DNA of 64,000 nucleotides from Bradysia coprophila (GCF_014529535.1 NW_023503493.1:3472001-3536000); one strand, 5' to 3'. Counted from the first letter of the stretch, positions 24,901 through 34,823 are shown. Translations and numbers: made by a program. The notes: generated from the sequence alone by a model not told the origin.

Positions 24901-25577
24901 GTTTCTGTCCTTTCTTTAGAAGAGATTTCCTTTTTCGTTGTGTAAACCTTATAATCTGACAACTTCTGAATTGGTAGACGGTCATTTTTCATTATTTGTA
25001 CTTTATCCGTAGTATTGAGAATTCGGATCAACGGCTGAGCTGAGCTAATTATTGTGCGAGCTGTGAAGACTCCTGCACTAATTTCCCAAGAATCGACCCA
25101 CTGGGGTTCTAACACTTCTTTTTTCAAATTGAATTGTCTAATTACCTCACTTCTCGCGGGTAAAACTATCGTATTTACTTCGGGACCTTCCCTTATTGGT
25201 ACCGTAATCATTTGTTCGTTTAATGTAAATCTAAACGTCATATCTCCGTAATTTATATTGCATCTAAAATGTTTCATGAAGTCTTTACCTAGGATCCCAT
25301 CTGACGGAATATTGAATTCATTTGGTACTACATGTACTGGAAAATTTACTCTAAAATCGTCATTACCCAACGTCGCATTCGTACAACCCAAAGTCGTTAT
25401 GGGATCTTCCGTTATTCCTGTTATGTCAATCAAATTTTCTACATCTAATAGCGCTCTTGGGCGGACTGCGCAAATTTTTAAGAGAGTTATGTCCGCCTGC
25501 GTGTCAATTAGGAATGTGCATTGTTTATTTGAAATCGAACTACTCAAAACTATAAAATCTGAGTAGTTTGGGTTCAT
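21951..25577 (-). CDS. Pol polyprotein of Gypsy-type retrotransposon
   Basis: 1208 residues from the first Met; in practice probably made as a Gag-Pol fusion. In order: an aspartic protease with 'LIDTQAD' near residue 23-29 and 'DGILGKDF'; RT with 'DYRQVNKK', 'SVIDLFQGFHQV' and the catalytic YIDD near residue 433; RNase H with 'VDASITGCGAVL' and 'RTDHKSL'; integrase with an H-H-C-C zinc domain ('HDNPIFGGHVGH', 'CTKC') and a D-D-E core ('VIDTIGP', 'ITDLGTEY', 'GTAERSHRTF'). No stop or frame break interrupts it. The protease triad reads DTQA instead of the usual DTGA. Its frame is -1 relative to gag and stays open about 30 codons upstream of the Met. Confidence 0.95.
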   Translation of the reverse strand: MNPNYSDFIVLSSSISNKQCTFLIDTQADITLLKICAVRPRALLDVENLIDITGITEDPITTLGCTNATLGNDDFRVNFPVHVVPNEFNIPSDGILGKDFMKHFRCNINYGDMTFRFTLNEQMITVPIREGPEVNTIVLPARSEVIRQFNLKKEVLEPQWVDSWEISAGVFTARTIISSAQPLIRILNTTDKVQIMKNDRLPIQKLSDYKVYTTKKEISSKERTETLLKILENKVPSYAKEQLFPLIEEYADVFALETDKMTTNNFYEQKLRLKDDTPVYIKNYRTPHSQINEIEAQVNEFLKNDLIEPSASEYNSPLILVPKPPLNGRERWRLCLDYRQVNKKLVADKFPLPRMDQILDSLGNAKCFSVIDLFQGFHQVPLEKNSRDITSFSTSTGSYRWKVLPFGLNVSPNSFTRMMTIAFSGIPPEQAFLYIDDVVVIGKSEKHHLQNLKAVFQVLRDRNLKIHPHKCKFFEPEVTFLGHLCTPDGILPDPRKHEKVKNYPVPTDKNAAHRFVSFANYYRRFIPHFATIAKPLNNLTKKDVTFEWTEQCQESFDTLKEILTKPPVLAYPDFSKTFIVTVDASITGCGAVLSQLHDDNDLPIYYASKSWSKADAVKSTPIQECLAIHFALTQFRPYVYGVPFRVRTDHKSLIYLFTHKTLSPKLIRIRLDLEGYDFTIEHISGAKNVVADALSRLNIKDLLDLYGKTKTVYVMTRSKTRNLKKETEMTTNENLNKTQEISYVPVIEQLNAHINKKIPRIMCTRTEGSKDEVIELNIYENYKKLISMKVPVEIRNDLSILEKVINSLQEIAIKKNFNEIQWSLNDIMFKFVSINVFKEICKNKLNKLRIVLIKSPILINDKTKQNELLMYFHDNPIFGGHVGHKKLYANLRSYYAWKGMRRDVASFVKSCTKCKLTKVSVKNKEALVLTNTPQAPFDVVVIDTIGPLPTSLNGNRYAITLICDLSKYLVIIPIPDKQALTVARAIFNNFVLIFGLMKQVITDLGTEYVNSVLERLWVLFHVTHSKSTAYHHQTVGTAERSHRTFNEYVRTYISGQLDNWEEYSKYFSFCYNISHHASYDFKYSPYELIFCKSPVLPFDWMDGRIDPIYNIDDFSREAKCRLQRAHVDARNLIDKMKLRNKMNYDRSAKPIELELNNTVKLFKEPYDKHSERYDGPFIVKDIQGSNVTITDGDKFLKTVHKDRVRKYE

Positions 25578-25597
25578 AGATAGAACCTTCCTTTGGA

Positions 25598-26827
25598 CTA
25601 TTGAGACTGATACGGCATCATTGCTGTTGTTTCCCCCAGCTGCTGGTATCGCTGAGGGGCTTCCTCGTTTCCCAAAGCCTCGACTATTCTAACTGAGTGA
25701 TTCGGATAATTTTGATAATTCTGATAACTTCCGCGACCACGACCACGGCCACGATTCCAGGATCTTCCTCTACCATTATTACCTCGACCATTGCCGTTTT
25801 GATGGTAATTATTATTTCCACCATTCCATTTATTATAGTTTCCATAATTATTACCGTAATTACCGTAACCACCACGGCTTCTACCTTTTCCCCGTTTACC
25901 TCTAAACTGTGCCTTGTATGCTAACACTTGCTTTTCCTGCTTTTCGGTAGACGATTCTAAAATCAGTTTAGCAACTACTTCATCAGGATCATTGTATTGA
26001 GACGCTGATAATACGGCTTTAATCAGATCACTTCGAGCATTCGCCCGACACATGTCAATAGTTTCATCTACACACATTTCTCGTGCTTTGACCTTACCAA
26101 CACCTTCCAACACTAAAGCTCTTTGGAGTGCTTCACTCAATTTCGTCGCTTCAAGGGCAAAGTCTTGAACCTTGAATCTGTCAAACTTCAAAGCCTGTAA
26201 CCTACTCTTTACTACTTTAGACGTCTCAGGTTTAATGCCTACTTTAAGTCCATCAATTATTTCTTGAATAGTTTGTGGATCTTCAGGGACTGATTCCATA
26301 GCCTTATCTTCCAATTTAGTCATTAAATATGTTATCAAAAGGGTAACGTGCGTCGTACCTGCCATCTTCTCGAGAAGTTTGATAGAGTTTATGAAAGCTG
26401 TAAGGGCTAATGGGTCACCTGCATAATTCCTAGAGATAGTTTTTCCTGCCAAGGCAAGAAACTCTTCAGCTGATTGTACCATTTCTGAATCTGAGTCTGA
26501 ATCACCTTTATCAAGTACTTTTGGGTCAATTTCTTTTACTCCGGGGGGTACTACAATGTGTACTTTCAAAGTTCCAAACAATTTGAGAAGACGATCTCTA
26601 ATTTTTGTGTGAAATTCCGTACAATAAGTCAAATGGTCTTCTTGCAGATCGTGCGTTCTTATCAACTTTGTCGCAGCGTTATATACTTCAATAATGTCTT
26701 GTAAATGTTTATCGAAAGTTTCACGTTGAATTTTCCTTTTAATTGAAACACTCAGGCATTTATAAATTCTTTCAAATTCTATTCTGTGTTCGTCTAATTT
26801 AGTACTTAATTGTGTCCATGTAGTCAT
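25598..26827 (-). CDS. Gag of Gypsy-type retrotransposon
   Basis: 409 residues. It is assigned by position between leader and pol and by its architecture: a helical N-terminal and central part (residues about 1-310) and a basic Gly/Arg/Asn/Tyr-rich C-terminus (residues about 318-380, with RGKRGKGRSRGG and NYGNYNKWNGG-type repeats). The C-terminus probably binds RNA in place of CCHC zinc knuckles, which are absent. The stop codon at 25598 lies inside the region where the pol frame is open. Confidence 0.88.
   Translation of the reverse strand: MTTWTQLSTKLDEHRIEFERIYKCLSVSIKRKIQRETFDKHLQDIIEVYNAATKLIRTHDLQEDHLTYCTEFHTKIRDRLLKLFGTLKVHIVVPPGVKEIDPKVLDKGDSDSDSEMVQSAEEFLALAGKTISRNYAGDPLALTAFINSIKLLEKMAGTTHVTLLITYLMTKLEDKAMESVPEDPQTIQEIIDGLKVGIKPETSKVVKSRLQALKFDRFKVQDFALEATKLSEALQRALVLEGVGKVKAREMCVDETIDMCRANARSDLIKAVLSASQYNDPDEVVAKLILESSTEKQEKQVLAYKAQFRGKRGKGRSRGGYGNYGNNYGNYNKWNGGNNNYHQNGNGRGNNGRGRSWNRGRGRGRGSYQNYQNYPNHSVRIVEALGNEEAPQRYQQLGETTAMMPYQSQ
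25667..25673 (-). promoter_or_regulatory. Candidate -1 frameshift slippery heptamer (gag/pol)
   Basis: Minus-strand G GGA AAC in the gag reading frame fits the X XXY YYZ pattern exactly. It lies downstream of the last stop in the pol frame and upstream of the gag stop, so slippage here would fuse Gag to Pol. A stimulatory RNA structure was not tested. Confidence 0.7.
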
Positions 26828-27724
26828 ACTTTGCCAAATAAAAAATACTCATTCGTATCAACTTCACCAGATTTCCAACAATATAAACACATCAAATGAA
26901 TCTATTCGTTCGGGCTTGACAATAAAACCAAATTAAAACCAATGACAAGACCATCAAGAAAAATAAAATTGAAAAATAAACAATTAAAAATTCCGTTAAA
27001 TCAAATAAAGGCTTTGATTCAAACGTTTCCATTTCGTACCATTAAATACGCTTTGTTTGCTTTATCAATCACAATGTTGCAATTATTTTCAAAATTTATA
27101 CATCCTGTCCCAAACTTAGTATCGTATTTCTTTCATAAAATAATACCAAATACCGATTGTAAGCGAAAAAAAAATAATTCCAAAACTGCGCGTGTAAAGA
27201 ATTTCAAAACTGCGCGTGTTAAATTCGCTGACATCAGAAAAAAAAATATTTTTTTCTTTCTTTTTAATTAGAACAACATTTCGTCGTATTTAATATTTCA
27301 ACATCCTGTCGCAAAATAAACAATCGTTCTCCTATAACATCGATTTTAAAACGTAAGCATAAAATATAATTTTCAATCGCGTGTCGTTACATATAAAAAC
27401 TTCAAAATTTAAAACATTTTCTTATAAAAAAAAAATCAAATTTTAATTTCCATAACTCATACCTGTTGCTATGTGTATCTGTTTACCCAGGGCCAAATTT
27501 TGTACGACCTTACGCGCCTGTGCCATCTATGATTTTCTGTGCCTTCGCTGTTGACTTAGCAATGTTCTCCTGTTTTCCACGGACCCCACGGACCAAATTT
27601 GTACGAATTTTCGTGCCTGTGCTCTTGGATGTCCATCAATTCCAGTAATGTTATTTGTTCATTTATTTTTCAAATCCCGTCAAATATTGTTCGTGGTTTA
27701 TTTTTCTGTTTTTATATTCAATAT
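26828..27724. other. Retrotransposon leader between small ORF and gag
   Basis: Strongly A/T-rich untranslated-looking sequence with a short duplicated phrase ('AAAACTGCGCGTGT', about 27182 and 27209). No coding motif is seen. Confidence 0.6.
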
Positions 27725-27952
27725 TCAAATTTGGCGTACTTGTCTCTCACGCTTTATGATACACTTTTTATGTAACGTGTAAAATTTATAGATAAAGTGA
27801 ATTGCCAATAGTACCACTATTATTAATAAACAAATGCCAGTGCTGGTTTTGTGTTCGGAAAATTCTTGAATTATATTGACACTATTAACATCAGTATTAC
27901 TGTTAGTACCATCCGTTGTGGCGGTTTGCGGCTTTGAGTCAGATGTGCCCAT
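27725..27952 (-). CDS. Small membrane-protein ORF in retrotransposon leader
   Basis: 75 residues upstream of gag. The N-terminus MGTSDSK fits an N-myristoylation signal (Met-Gly, Ser at position 6). A polar segment is followed by one hydrophobic stretch of about 20 residues (residues about 38-58, 'GICLLIIVVLLAIHFIY') and a Lys/Arg-rich tail. It would be a single-pass or membrane-tethered protein. No homologue is recognised with certainty. Conservation in other copies would decide whether it is a gene. Confidence 0.5.
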   Translation of the reverse strand: MGTSDSKPQTATTDGTNSNTDVNSVNIIQEFSEHKTSTGICLLIIVVLLAIHFIYKFYTLHKKCIIKRERQVRQI

Positions 27953-28049
27953 AATTTATTCATTTAATGATTCACTTTATTAATAATTATTTACTTTGCA
28001 GTACAACGGTTTCACTAACCCGACCACTTATCGTTTTTTTTTTTTTATA

Positions 28050-28067
28050 TCACTGTCACTGTCGCCA
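28050..28067 (-). other. tRNA primer-binding site
   Basis: Directly after the 5' LTR on the minus strand comes TGGCGACAGTGACAG. It starts with TGG as tRNA 3' complements do, and is close to the Arg-tRNA type reported for mdg1/412 (from memory, one mismatch). The exact tRNA is not established. Confidence 0.65.
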
Positions 28068-28244
28068 TGTATATATATAATTGGTATATATAGTCTTAAC
28101 GGGAGTGTTGTATTAAGTGAAACGCACTGCTTGACGATATAATATGGAATGATTCTTTATTCACTTAAGTAACATATTCATGGTTCTTATACTAAAGAGA
28201 GAGAACTTACTTCTCTCTTACTTAATATAGTAAGGGGCACTACA
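28068..28244 (-). repeat. 5' LTR
   Basis: 177 bp, identical by eye to the 3' LTR. It is followed outside the element by GTAT (28245-28248), which matches the other flank. Confidence 0.95.
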
Positions 28245-30400
28245 GTATTTTTGTTTTGACTTGTTGTGCCTGCTTTGCCTGTTTTGCAAGCCTATCTCTG
28301 GATATGTTTTCGCTCAAAACTCGTTTGCGATATGAAAGGTATTGACGAGTCGAGCCCAAATTTCGAAATTCGATCGGTAGCTATTGGCGAGACAGTAAAA
28401 AAAACTGCATTTTTGCTACTTTTCCTGTTTTTCCGCACCGCCCAGCAAGTGTTTTCCTTCACAAACTTTTATTAGAGTCAAGCAAATCGTCATCTTCCGA
28501 CCACATCCACAAAAAAACGTTATTTTCAAGATTTGGTGGCGCCATGTAAAAATGTATGAAAATTGCCTGAAAAACCGCCATCTTCTTCAATACTTCAAAA
28601 ATGCCGTTGGCGCCTCCCTACAGTTCTACCAAAAAATTATTTCTTTTGATACAAAAGCCAAATCCGTTGTGAGATCCCACGTGTAAAGAATTTTCAATTA
28701 AATTCATTTCAAGCGCACCGTGAGCAGTTTGACAATGTCTCCGAAACGACCTAATTTAATTGAAACAATCAATTCTGTAGAAAAAAACGCATTCTATCTA
28801 CAGAATCTACTTACTGTTGTACCTACTCAGTTAAACAGCTCATATATCGTAGCTCTCACATACACCAGCACCGCTGCCTTATCGTTATGTACAATTTCTT
28901 TCAATAATTCCACTTTATAATGTTGAATTAATGAGTTGAGTAATACACTTATGTGGATGAACGAACATTGTACGTTTATGCCGTTTACACATAAATGTTT
29001 GGCTAGCTGATAACTGAGCTATATGTACGAAAAAAAACACTCTCTGTATCTCTGCCAGTTATCAGTGGGACTGTTCAAAGGTAAATTTCTTATCAGCGCA
29101 ATGCTGAAGCAATGAACAGAACTTTGCAATGTATTCAGATTTGCTTATCGTGGAAATATAGGTGATTAATAGCCATGGGCAAAAAATAAATAATTTAAAT
29201 CGGTTTTACGCTCCTACCCATGTGATAAAAGTGGGGATGACGTCATTTTAACAGCAGAGTCGTGAATCGAACATTATACAGCATTGGTAGGTGAGGTAAC
29301 GTGTATATAACTGAAAGCGAAGGGGGCAAAAATGAGTTGAATGACAGGGCAGGTAGCCAATTATGCAATTGGTTTGGTTCGGTAACAGTTTTATTTTCGG
29401 TTGTTCGACCAACGTAGCAGGTTGTTCCATTCCGTGCACAATATGCGGATGTTTTGGTGGTTTTCAATCGAACGCAAAATGTGTTTTCGTTTCAAGTGTG
29501 ACTTGTTCTAAACTTTATCAACACCAATCTGTGTTTGAATGATAAGAGACGTAACGTTTTCGAGGAAAAATCCAATTCACAAATTGAATTGTCTACAGAT
29601 ACAGCACAGCATGTCGTCTAATCTCCGAAATAAATTAAAATTTGCCTCCGTTGTATGGTACGTGGAACATGTGTGTCTGTTAGTACCAGATGTTAAAAAT
29701 TTACCTAAAATTTCAAACACGATTCGCCTAGTAGTATGATGAACAGACAATTTTACGACCACTTCAGGTCCAATTCAGTTATACAACCTGACAGGTCAAC
29801 CCGGATTGGAGTTTGAACTTTGAATACATGCTGCGGGAACCTACTAACGCATATTGCACAGTAGCAAGTCATACTGATTTCAATCTATTGGCCTATGTCT
29901 CCTGACAAGCCTTACGTTAAATTTCCTTGGGTTATTATTCGTTCGGCTTGTGTATAATTCTAGGTTTGCATTTCGCTCTAGGGGTATCAATAATAGTCCT
30001 GAAAATTCGACGACACGAGTGTCGATGACTTTATGTATAAACGACGAGTTTCTGACAAAAAGACGAGTAGTCGACGCTTCTTCAGAAATTCACCGGTTCT
30101 TCAGAAACTCACTGCTTCTTCAGAAAATCATCGTTTTTCATCGCTGATTTCTTCATTTTTTGTAAAGGGAATATTCTTTTGCAAAATGGTAAGAAACGAC
30201 AACTTCCTGAAGAAGCGATGAGTTCCTGAAGAAACTTCGACTACTCGCCTTATTGTCACGAACTCGGCGTTTCTGCAGAAAGTTATGGAATACCTTTAAC
30301 CATGGTCTATCATTGACAAATTCATTTACCAAAGTTGACCAAATTAAAAAGAAATTTATTGAAAATTAACGGAATTTGATTTGTGTTAGATTCAGTAAAT
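28245..30400. other. Gene-free stretch with R1 copy and a foldback
   Basis: R1 copy at 28336-28445. An imperfect palindrome lies at about 30037-30270 ('CGAGTAGTCGACGCTTCTTC' against 'GAAGAAACTTCGACTACTCG'). No gene is recognised in the rest. Confidence 0.5.
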
Positions 30401-31239
30401 TTGACATTTCTACCGTATGATTATCATCCCTGACGAAAATATCGCCCAGTAGACGAAAATATGCAGTTTTGGGTAACAATATCGCTCAGAGATGATAGTA
30501 GTGATCGAAAAAGCGATAATTATCGTCCAGAACAGGATAATATTGCCCAGAAAGATATAATATCACCCTCTGGACGATGTTATTCCACAGAAATTATTAC
30601 CCTGAACACTATGTATTCATACACAAATTTGTGGACGATATTATCATCCTCTTGACAAAATATCCATCCCAACAAAAATCTCTTCGAGAAAAGTGTGACG
30701 CAGTCTTTGAAATACAATTTCTAAAATGAATGATATCGCTAGGAGTTGACGCTTTCGTTACGCAAAAATTAAATTTTACACCCAATTAGTTCAAACAAGC
30801 TGGCTTAGTTTTTCTCATCATCTGCCAAACAATTTTTACCAAAATAAAATTTGACTGGAAACAACCAAAATTTTACCAAAAAAATCTGTGTCGCAAAGTG
30901 GCAGATGTTCAGGAACAGACCAGCAAGAAAATTTATCTGCCACATGCGACGCAGATTTTTTTGGTAAAATTTTGGTTGTTTCCAGTCTAATTTTTTTTGT
31001 AAAAATTATTTGGCAGATGATGAGAAAAACTAAGCCAGCTTGTTTGAACTAAAATTGGGTGTAAAATTTAATTTTTGCGTAACAAAGCTGAAAGCGTCAA
31101 CTCTAGCGATATCATTCATTTTAGAAATTGTATTTCAAAGCCTGCGTCACACTTTTCTCAAAGAGATTTTTGTTGGGATATCAGTCGTTTTAGAAGTGTA
31201 CTCAACACTGCTTTTTATAACAGTTTACAGTTTTAATTC

Positions 31240-31625
31240 AAAAATTTTACGAAAATCGAAAATTTGACGAAATTCGAAAATTTGACGAAATTCGAAAATT
31301 TGACGAAATTTGACGAAATTCGAAAATTTGACAAAATTTGACGAAAATCGAAAATTTGACGAAATTCCAAAATCTGACGAAATTCAGAAAATTTGATGAA
31401 ATTCGAAAATTTTACGACATTTGACGAAGTTTGACGAAATTCGAAAATTTGACGAAATTCCAAAATCTGACGAAATTCAGAAAATTTGATGAAATTCGAA
31501 AATTTGATGAAATTCGAAAATTTGACGACATTTGACGAAATTTGACGAAATTCGAAAATTTGACGAAAATCGAAAATTTGACGAAATTCGAAAATTTGAC
31601 GAAAATCGAAAATTTGACGAAAGTA
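31240..31625. repeat. Minisatellite of GACGAAATTCGAAAATTT units
   Basis: About 20 imperfect 16-18-bp units with an 'AAATTTGACGAAATTCGAAA' consensus. It is an internal module of copy A. Confidence 0.9.
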
Positions 31626-32288
31626 ATTCTCTATCTGCCACCATTCAAGAAATATCTCCACAACCCCAATTGACCCATCCATCTCTAACTTTCGACATTT
31701 TTCACATATGCCAGTCTGTTCTACTCGTAAAACTCTGAGACTTTGCCGAAGAAAGCAACTCTCTATCTGCCACCATTCAAGAAATATCTCCAAAACCCTA
31801 ATTGACCCACCCATTTCCAACTTTCGACATTTTTCACATATGCCCCTCTGTTCTACTCGTAAAACTCTGAGACTTTGCCGAAGAAAGTAATTCTCTATCT
31901 CTCATAACCCAAAAAAATATTAGTCCTTTCATCCTACGCTCGAGTAGCTTAAAATTTGGTCACTCTAATCGCTCTAGCTCAAACGAATCTGCCCCGAATT
32001 ATTTTTTTGTTCGAATCGTGTTACGAACACCTTTCATTTGATGGGTCGCACGCCTCTGTAGGTTTCAATACAGCTAAGCTACAGCCGAAAACGCGTCCCC
32101 GACCCTCGAAAACCACACTCAGAAACCACTTCGAGGCCAATAAAACAAAATTCTGGTTTTTCCTGGGGTAATGGCGTATCACATTTTTATTTTTATAGAC
32201 ATATAGACAGATATACAGATAGAAACATACAGAGTAAGTTGAAAGATTTTGATTGTTTGGAAAACGTTAATTTGGTGTATTTTCTATT

Positions 32289-32516
32289 TAAAGGAAAAAT
32301 TAAATGTGAAAAGAAACTTCTTTTCAAAATCAATTTTGGTTCGATACATTCGCGCTCGAAGAAAAATAAATTTCTTCAACCGCTGCATCATCCACGGATT
32401 ACTGCCCGAAACAGGCCTTCATCGTAAAATAAAACACAACATTCTCTAAAACAAATGAAAATTGAATTTAACTATTTCACTTCACTCTTTATCAGAACGT
32501 ATTTCCATCACATAAA

Positions 32517-32560
<44 letters not shown>

Positions 32561-33102
32561 AAGCTGATTTCGTCGTTTACGACTCATCAGTGCACCTTTG
32601 TCATGACCATGTGCATATCAGCTCGTACACTTTTAGACTAAATCAAATCAAGTGTAAATGATTCCGAGTTGTGTGCTCTAAAACACGGAGGTATGGTTAG
32701 CCTTTCGATATGCAAAATAATTTCTAACGTAAATATCATCTTAGATGATCGTTTGAATGTATATTTGTTTGCGATTTTTCGGTCATAGTTCTGCTATGAA
32801 AATAACCAAAAACTCACAATTAGGTTCTCGAAGCATCGAGCGAATTGTATTTACAGTAACCCATTGTTCTATCAGTACGGTCAGCGTGTGATGTGTTTCG
32901 TACACTTGATTTGATTTAGTCTAAAAGTGTACGAGCTGATATGCACATGGTCATGACAAAGGTGCACTGATGAGTCGTAAACGACGAAATCAGCTTGTTT
33001 TTTGTTTATGTGATGGAAATACGTTCTGATAAAGAGTGAAGTGAAATAGTTAAATTCAATTTTCATTTGTTTTAGAGAATGTTGTGTTTTATTTTACGAT
33101 GT
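32289..33102. repeat. Foldback insertion nested in copy A, with poly(A) run
   Basis: Arms at about 32422-32657 and 32894-33102 are inverse complements. The flanks repeat TGTATTTTCTAT on both sides (about 32275-32286 and about 33103-33114), a likely target duplication. In copy B the sequence continues uninterrupted at this point. The left arm carries about 39 A's (32519-32558) where the right arm has about 6 T's. Confidence 0.75.
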
Positions 33103-33874
33103 ATTTTCTATCGAAATGACCAACTTCAAAACGATGTATCTCCGGCAATTTTAAAGTTACATAGTCGAGTGATAGCTCGTTTTGCTCGTATTTGAAGCGA
33201 TTAAGATAAAATAGGATTTGTGGTGATACAGGCCAAAGGAAAGAAACTTAAATGTTCGGCTATATATAGTTGCCGCGTCTCAAAAAAAATGCTTCGTTCT
33301 TTTTTTGGAAGTTAGACTGCGTCAAGTCCTCCGCTATCGCTCCGGACATGATCTTCTGGGCGATAACATTATCTTCCAGGTGCATTATTGTCATCTGGGT
33401 GATTGTGGTAGTATGGCCCTGGGCGATTGAAGTTATAAAATGCGTAATCTAGCGCTAGGTTATAAGATTGCCCTGGAAAATGTTATTGACCTGAATTTTT
33501 CGCTTTGTAATATCCAAATAGTAGGAAATCTTTACTTTTCATGTTTTGTAAGAGGAAAACTGTCTCTAGTTGGTGCGAAAGGTTTTTTTTTTATTATTTA
33601 ATTGTTAGTCCATTGAATTGCAGCGTGTGCTATGGTTGATAAGAGAAGGTTGTTTGTGATCGATAATGGCATGTTACGAAGGTATAAAAGTCAAGAAGGA
33701 TATATCGAATGAATGAAAAATCACTCTAAGCCATACATGAGAAAGAGGCGGTGCAGCAACATTGCCCAGAAGGTGATAATATCGTCCACAAGTTTGTGTA
33801 TGATAATATCGCCCTGGGTGATATAATTTCTGGGTATTAATATCGCCCAGAGGATGATAAGTATTACATCTTTC

Positions 33875-34823
33875 CATAGCCTAATATTTGGGAATTATTT
33901 CTCTAAATTCCCAAAATTCCCAAAAATTCCCTAAAATTCCCAAAAATTCCCAAAAAACACAACAAATATTTCAGAACATATTGAACATAATATATTCAGT
34001 AAATTGAGCTTAAGCGACATATCGCCAAAACTGGAGGTGATGGTGATAGGGGAACAAGTGGTCTCCGATTTTAAGGAGTGATAGATTCGTCTTCAATTCT
34101 AGAGAATCGTATCTTTCATTTTTTTCGAACATTTTTTCAAATTTTCGGTTAAAGTGTTCAAAGGTGAAAGCATGTCAGAGGGTACCGAAAACCTTTTTGC
34201 GGCTATAACTCAAAAATAATTATTTTAAGAGCAGTCTACACTCCGACCTTCTAGGAAAAACATTTTCGATGATAACTTCTTATTAGAATATTTTTTGAAA
34301 AAAGTGGATGAAACGTTCTGGCACCAAACGATGAGGCCACTTTTTTCAAAAATATTTCGAACAAAAATTTATCATCAAAAATGTACTTCACAGGGGGTCG
34401 GAGTGTACATTGTTCTTAAATTATTGTAGTGTTGTACTAATGTCGGCTTTGGAGAGACCTACAAGTAGAGTATACGCCCTGGCTGGTGCGAGTACATCGA
34501 CAAGAATTATATCATTCAGAGCATAATATTTGGGAACCAATTCCCAAAAGTTCACTAAAATTCCAAAAAAAATCCACATTTTTTTTGCTTGTTCATAATT
34601 TTTATCGGTCTTTGAACTTTTCCTGATCTTTTACGAGCATTTAATTATAAAATGCAAAGAAAAGAAATTTTTTGGGAATTTTCGGGAATTTTTGAGAATT
34701 AATTCCCAAAAATTCCCTAAATTCCCAAAAATTCCCAAAAATTCCCTAAAATTCCCTAAAATTCCCAAAAATTCCCTAAATTCCCAAAAATTCTCAAAAA
34801 CGATTCCCAAATATTAGGCTCTG
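33875..34823. mobile_element. hAT-like non-autonomous element with 8-bp duplication
   Basis: Left end CATAGCCTAATATTTGGG and right-end complement CAGAGCCTAATATTTGGG are flanked by the exact 8-bp duplication CATCTTTC (33867-33874 and 34824-34831). Inside are AATTCCCAAA minisatellite stretches (33880-33950, 34540-34800), a diverged copy of the foldback arm of 14125-14460 (34011-34515) and a nested TTAA element. A further internal terminus-like sequence at 34520 suggests stacked insertions. There is no transposase. Confidence 0.75.
34229..34415. mobile_element. 187-bp MITE with TTAA target duplication
   Basis: Termini GAGCAGTCTACACTCCGACC and, inverted, GAACAATGTACACTCCGACC lie between two TTAA copies (34225-34228, 34416-34419). 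The related sequence at 14361-14380 has a single TTAA and no insertion. TTAA is the target of piggyBac-type transposases, though the ends lack the usual CCC start. Confidence 0.85.

Larger units (their letters stand above)
21433..28244 (-). mobile_element. Gypsy-type LTR retrotransposon, apparently complete
   Basis: Two 177-bp LTRs (21433-21609 and 28068-28244) read as identical and end TG...CA. They are flanked by a 4-bp target duplication GTAT. On the minus strand the order is 5' LTR, primer-binding site, leader with a small ORF, gag, pol, polypurine tract and 3' LTR. The whole is 6812 bp. gag and pol are open, and pol has protease, RT, RNase H and integrase in Gypsy order. There is no envelope-like ORF after pol. 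LTR identity indicates recent insertion. The gag without CCHC fingers and the PBS suggest the mdg1/412 side of the Gypsy family (inference). Confidence 0.95.
30667..33351 (+). mobile_element. Helitron/HINE-like non-autonomous element, copy A
   Basis: It has the same left end (TCCCAACAAAAATCTC), long inverted repeat (30667-31178), minisatellite (31240-31625), a module with two direct repeats (31627-31890), a unique block and right end (CCGGACATGA) as the copies at 20119 and 51838. It lies between A (30666) and T (33352). A second foldback is inserted inside at about 32289-33102. Confidence 0.72.

Noticed and set aside
25697..25924. Ile/Thr-rich frame antisense to gag
   Set aside because: Shadow of the Gly/Asn/Tyr-rich gag C-terminus.
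31233..31820. 195-residue repetitive frame (FRQIFDFRQIF)
   Set aside because: Simple translation of the 18-bp minisatellite, open in several frames.
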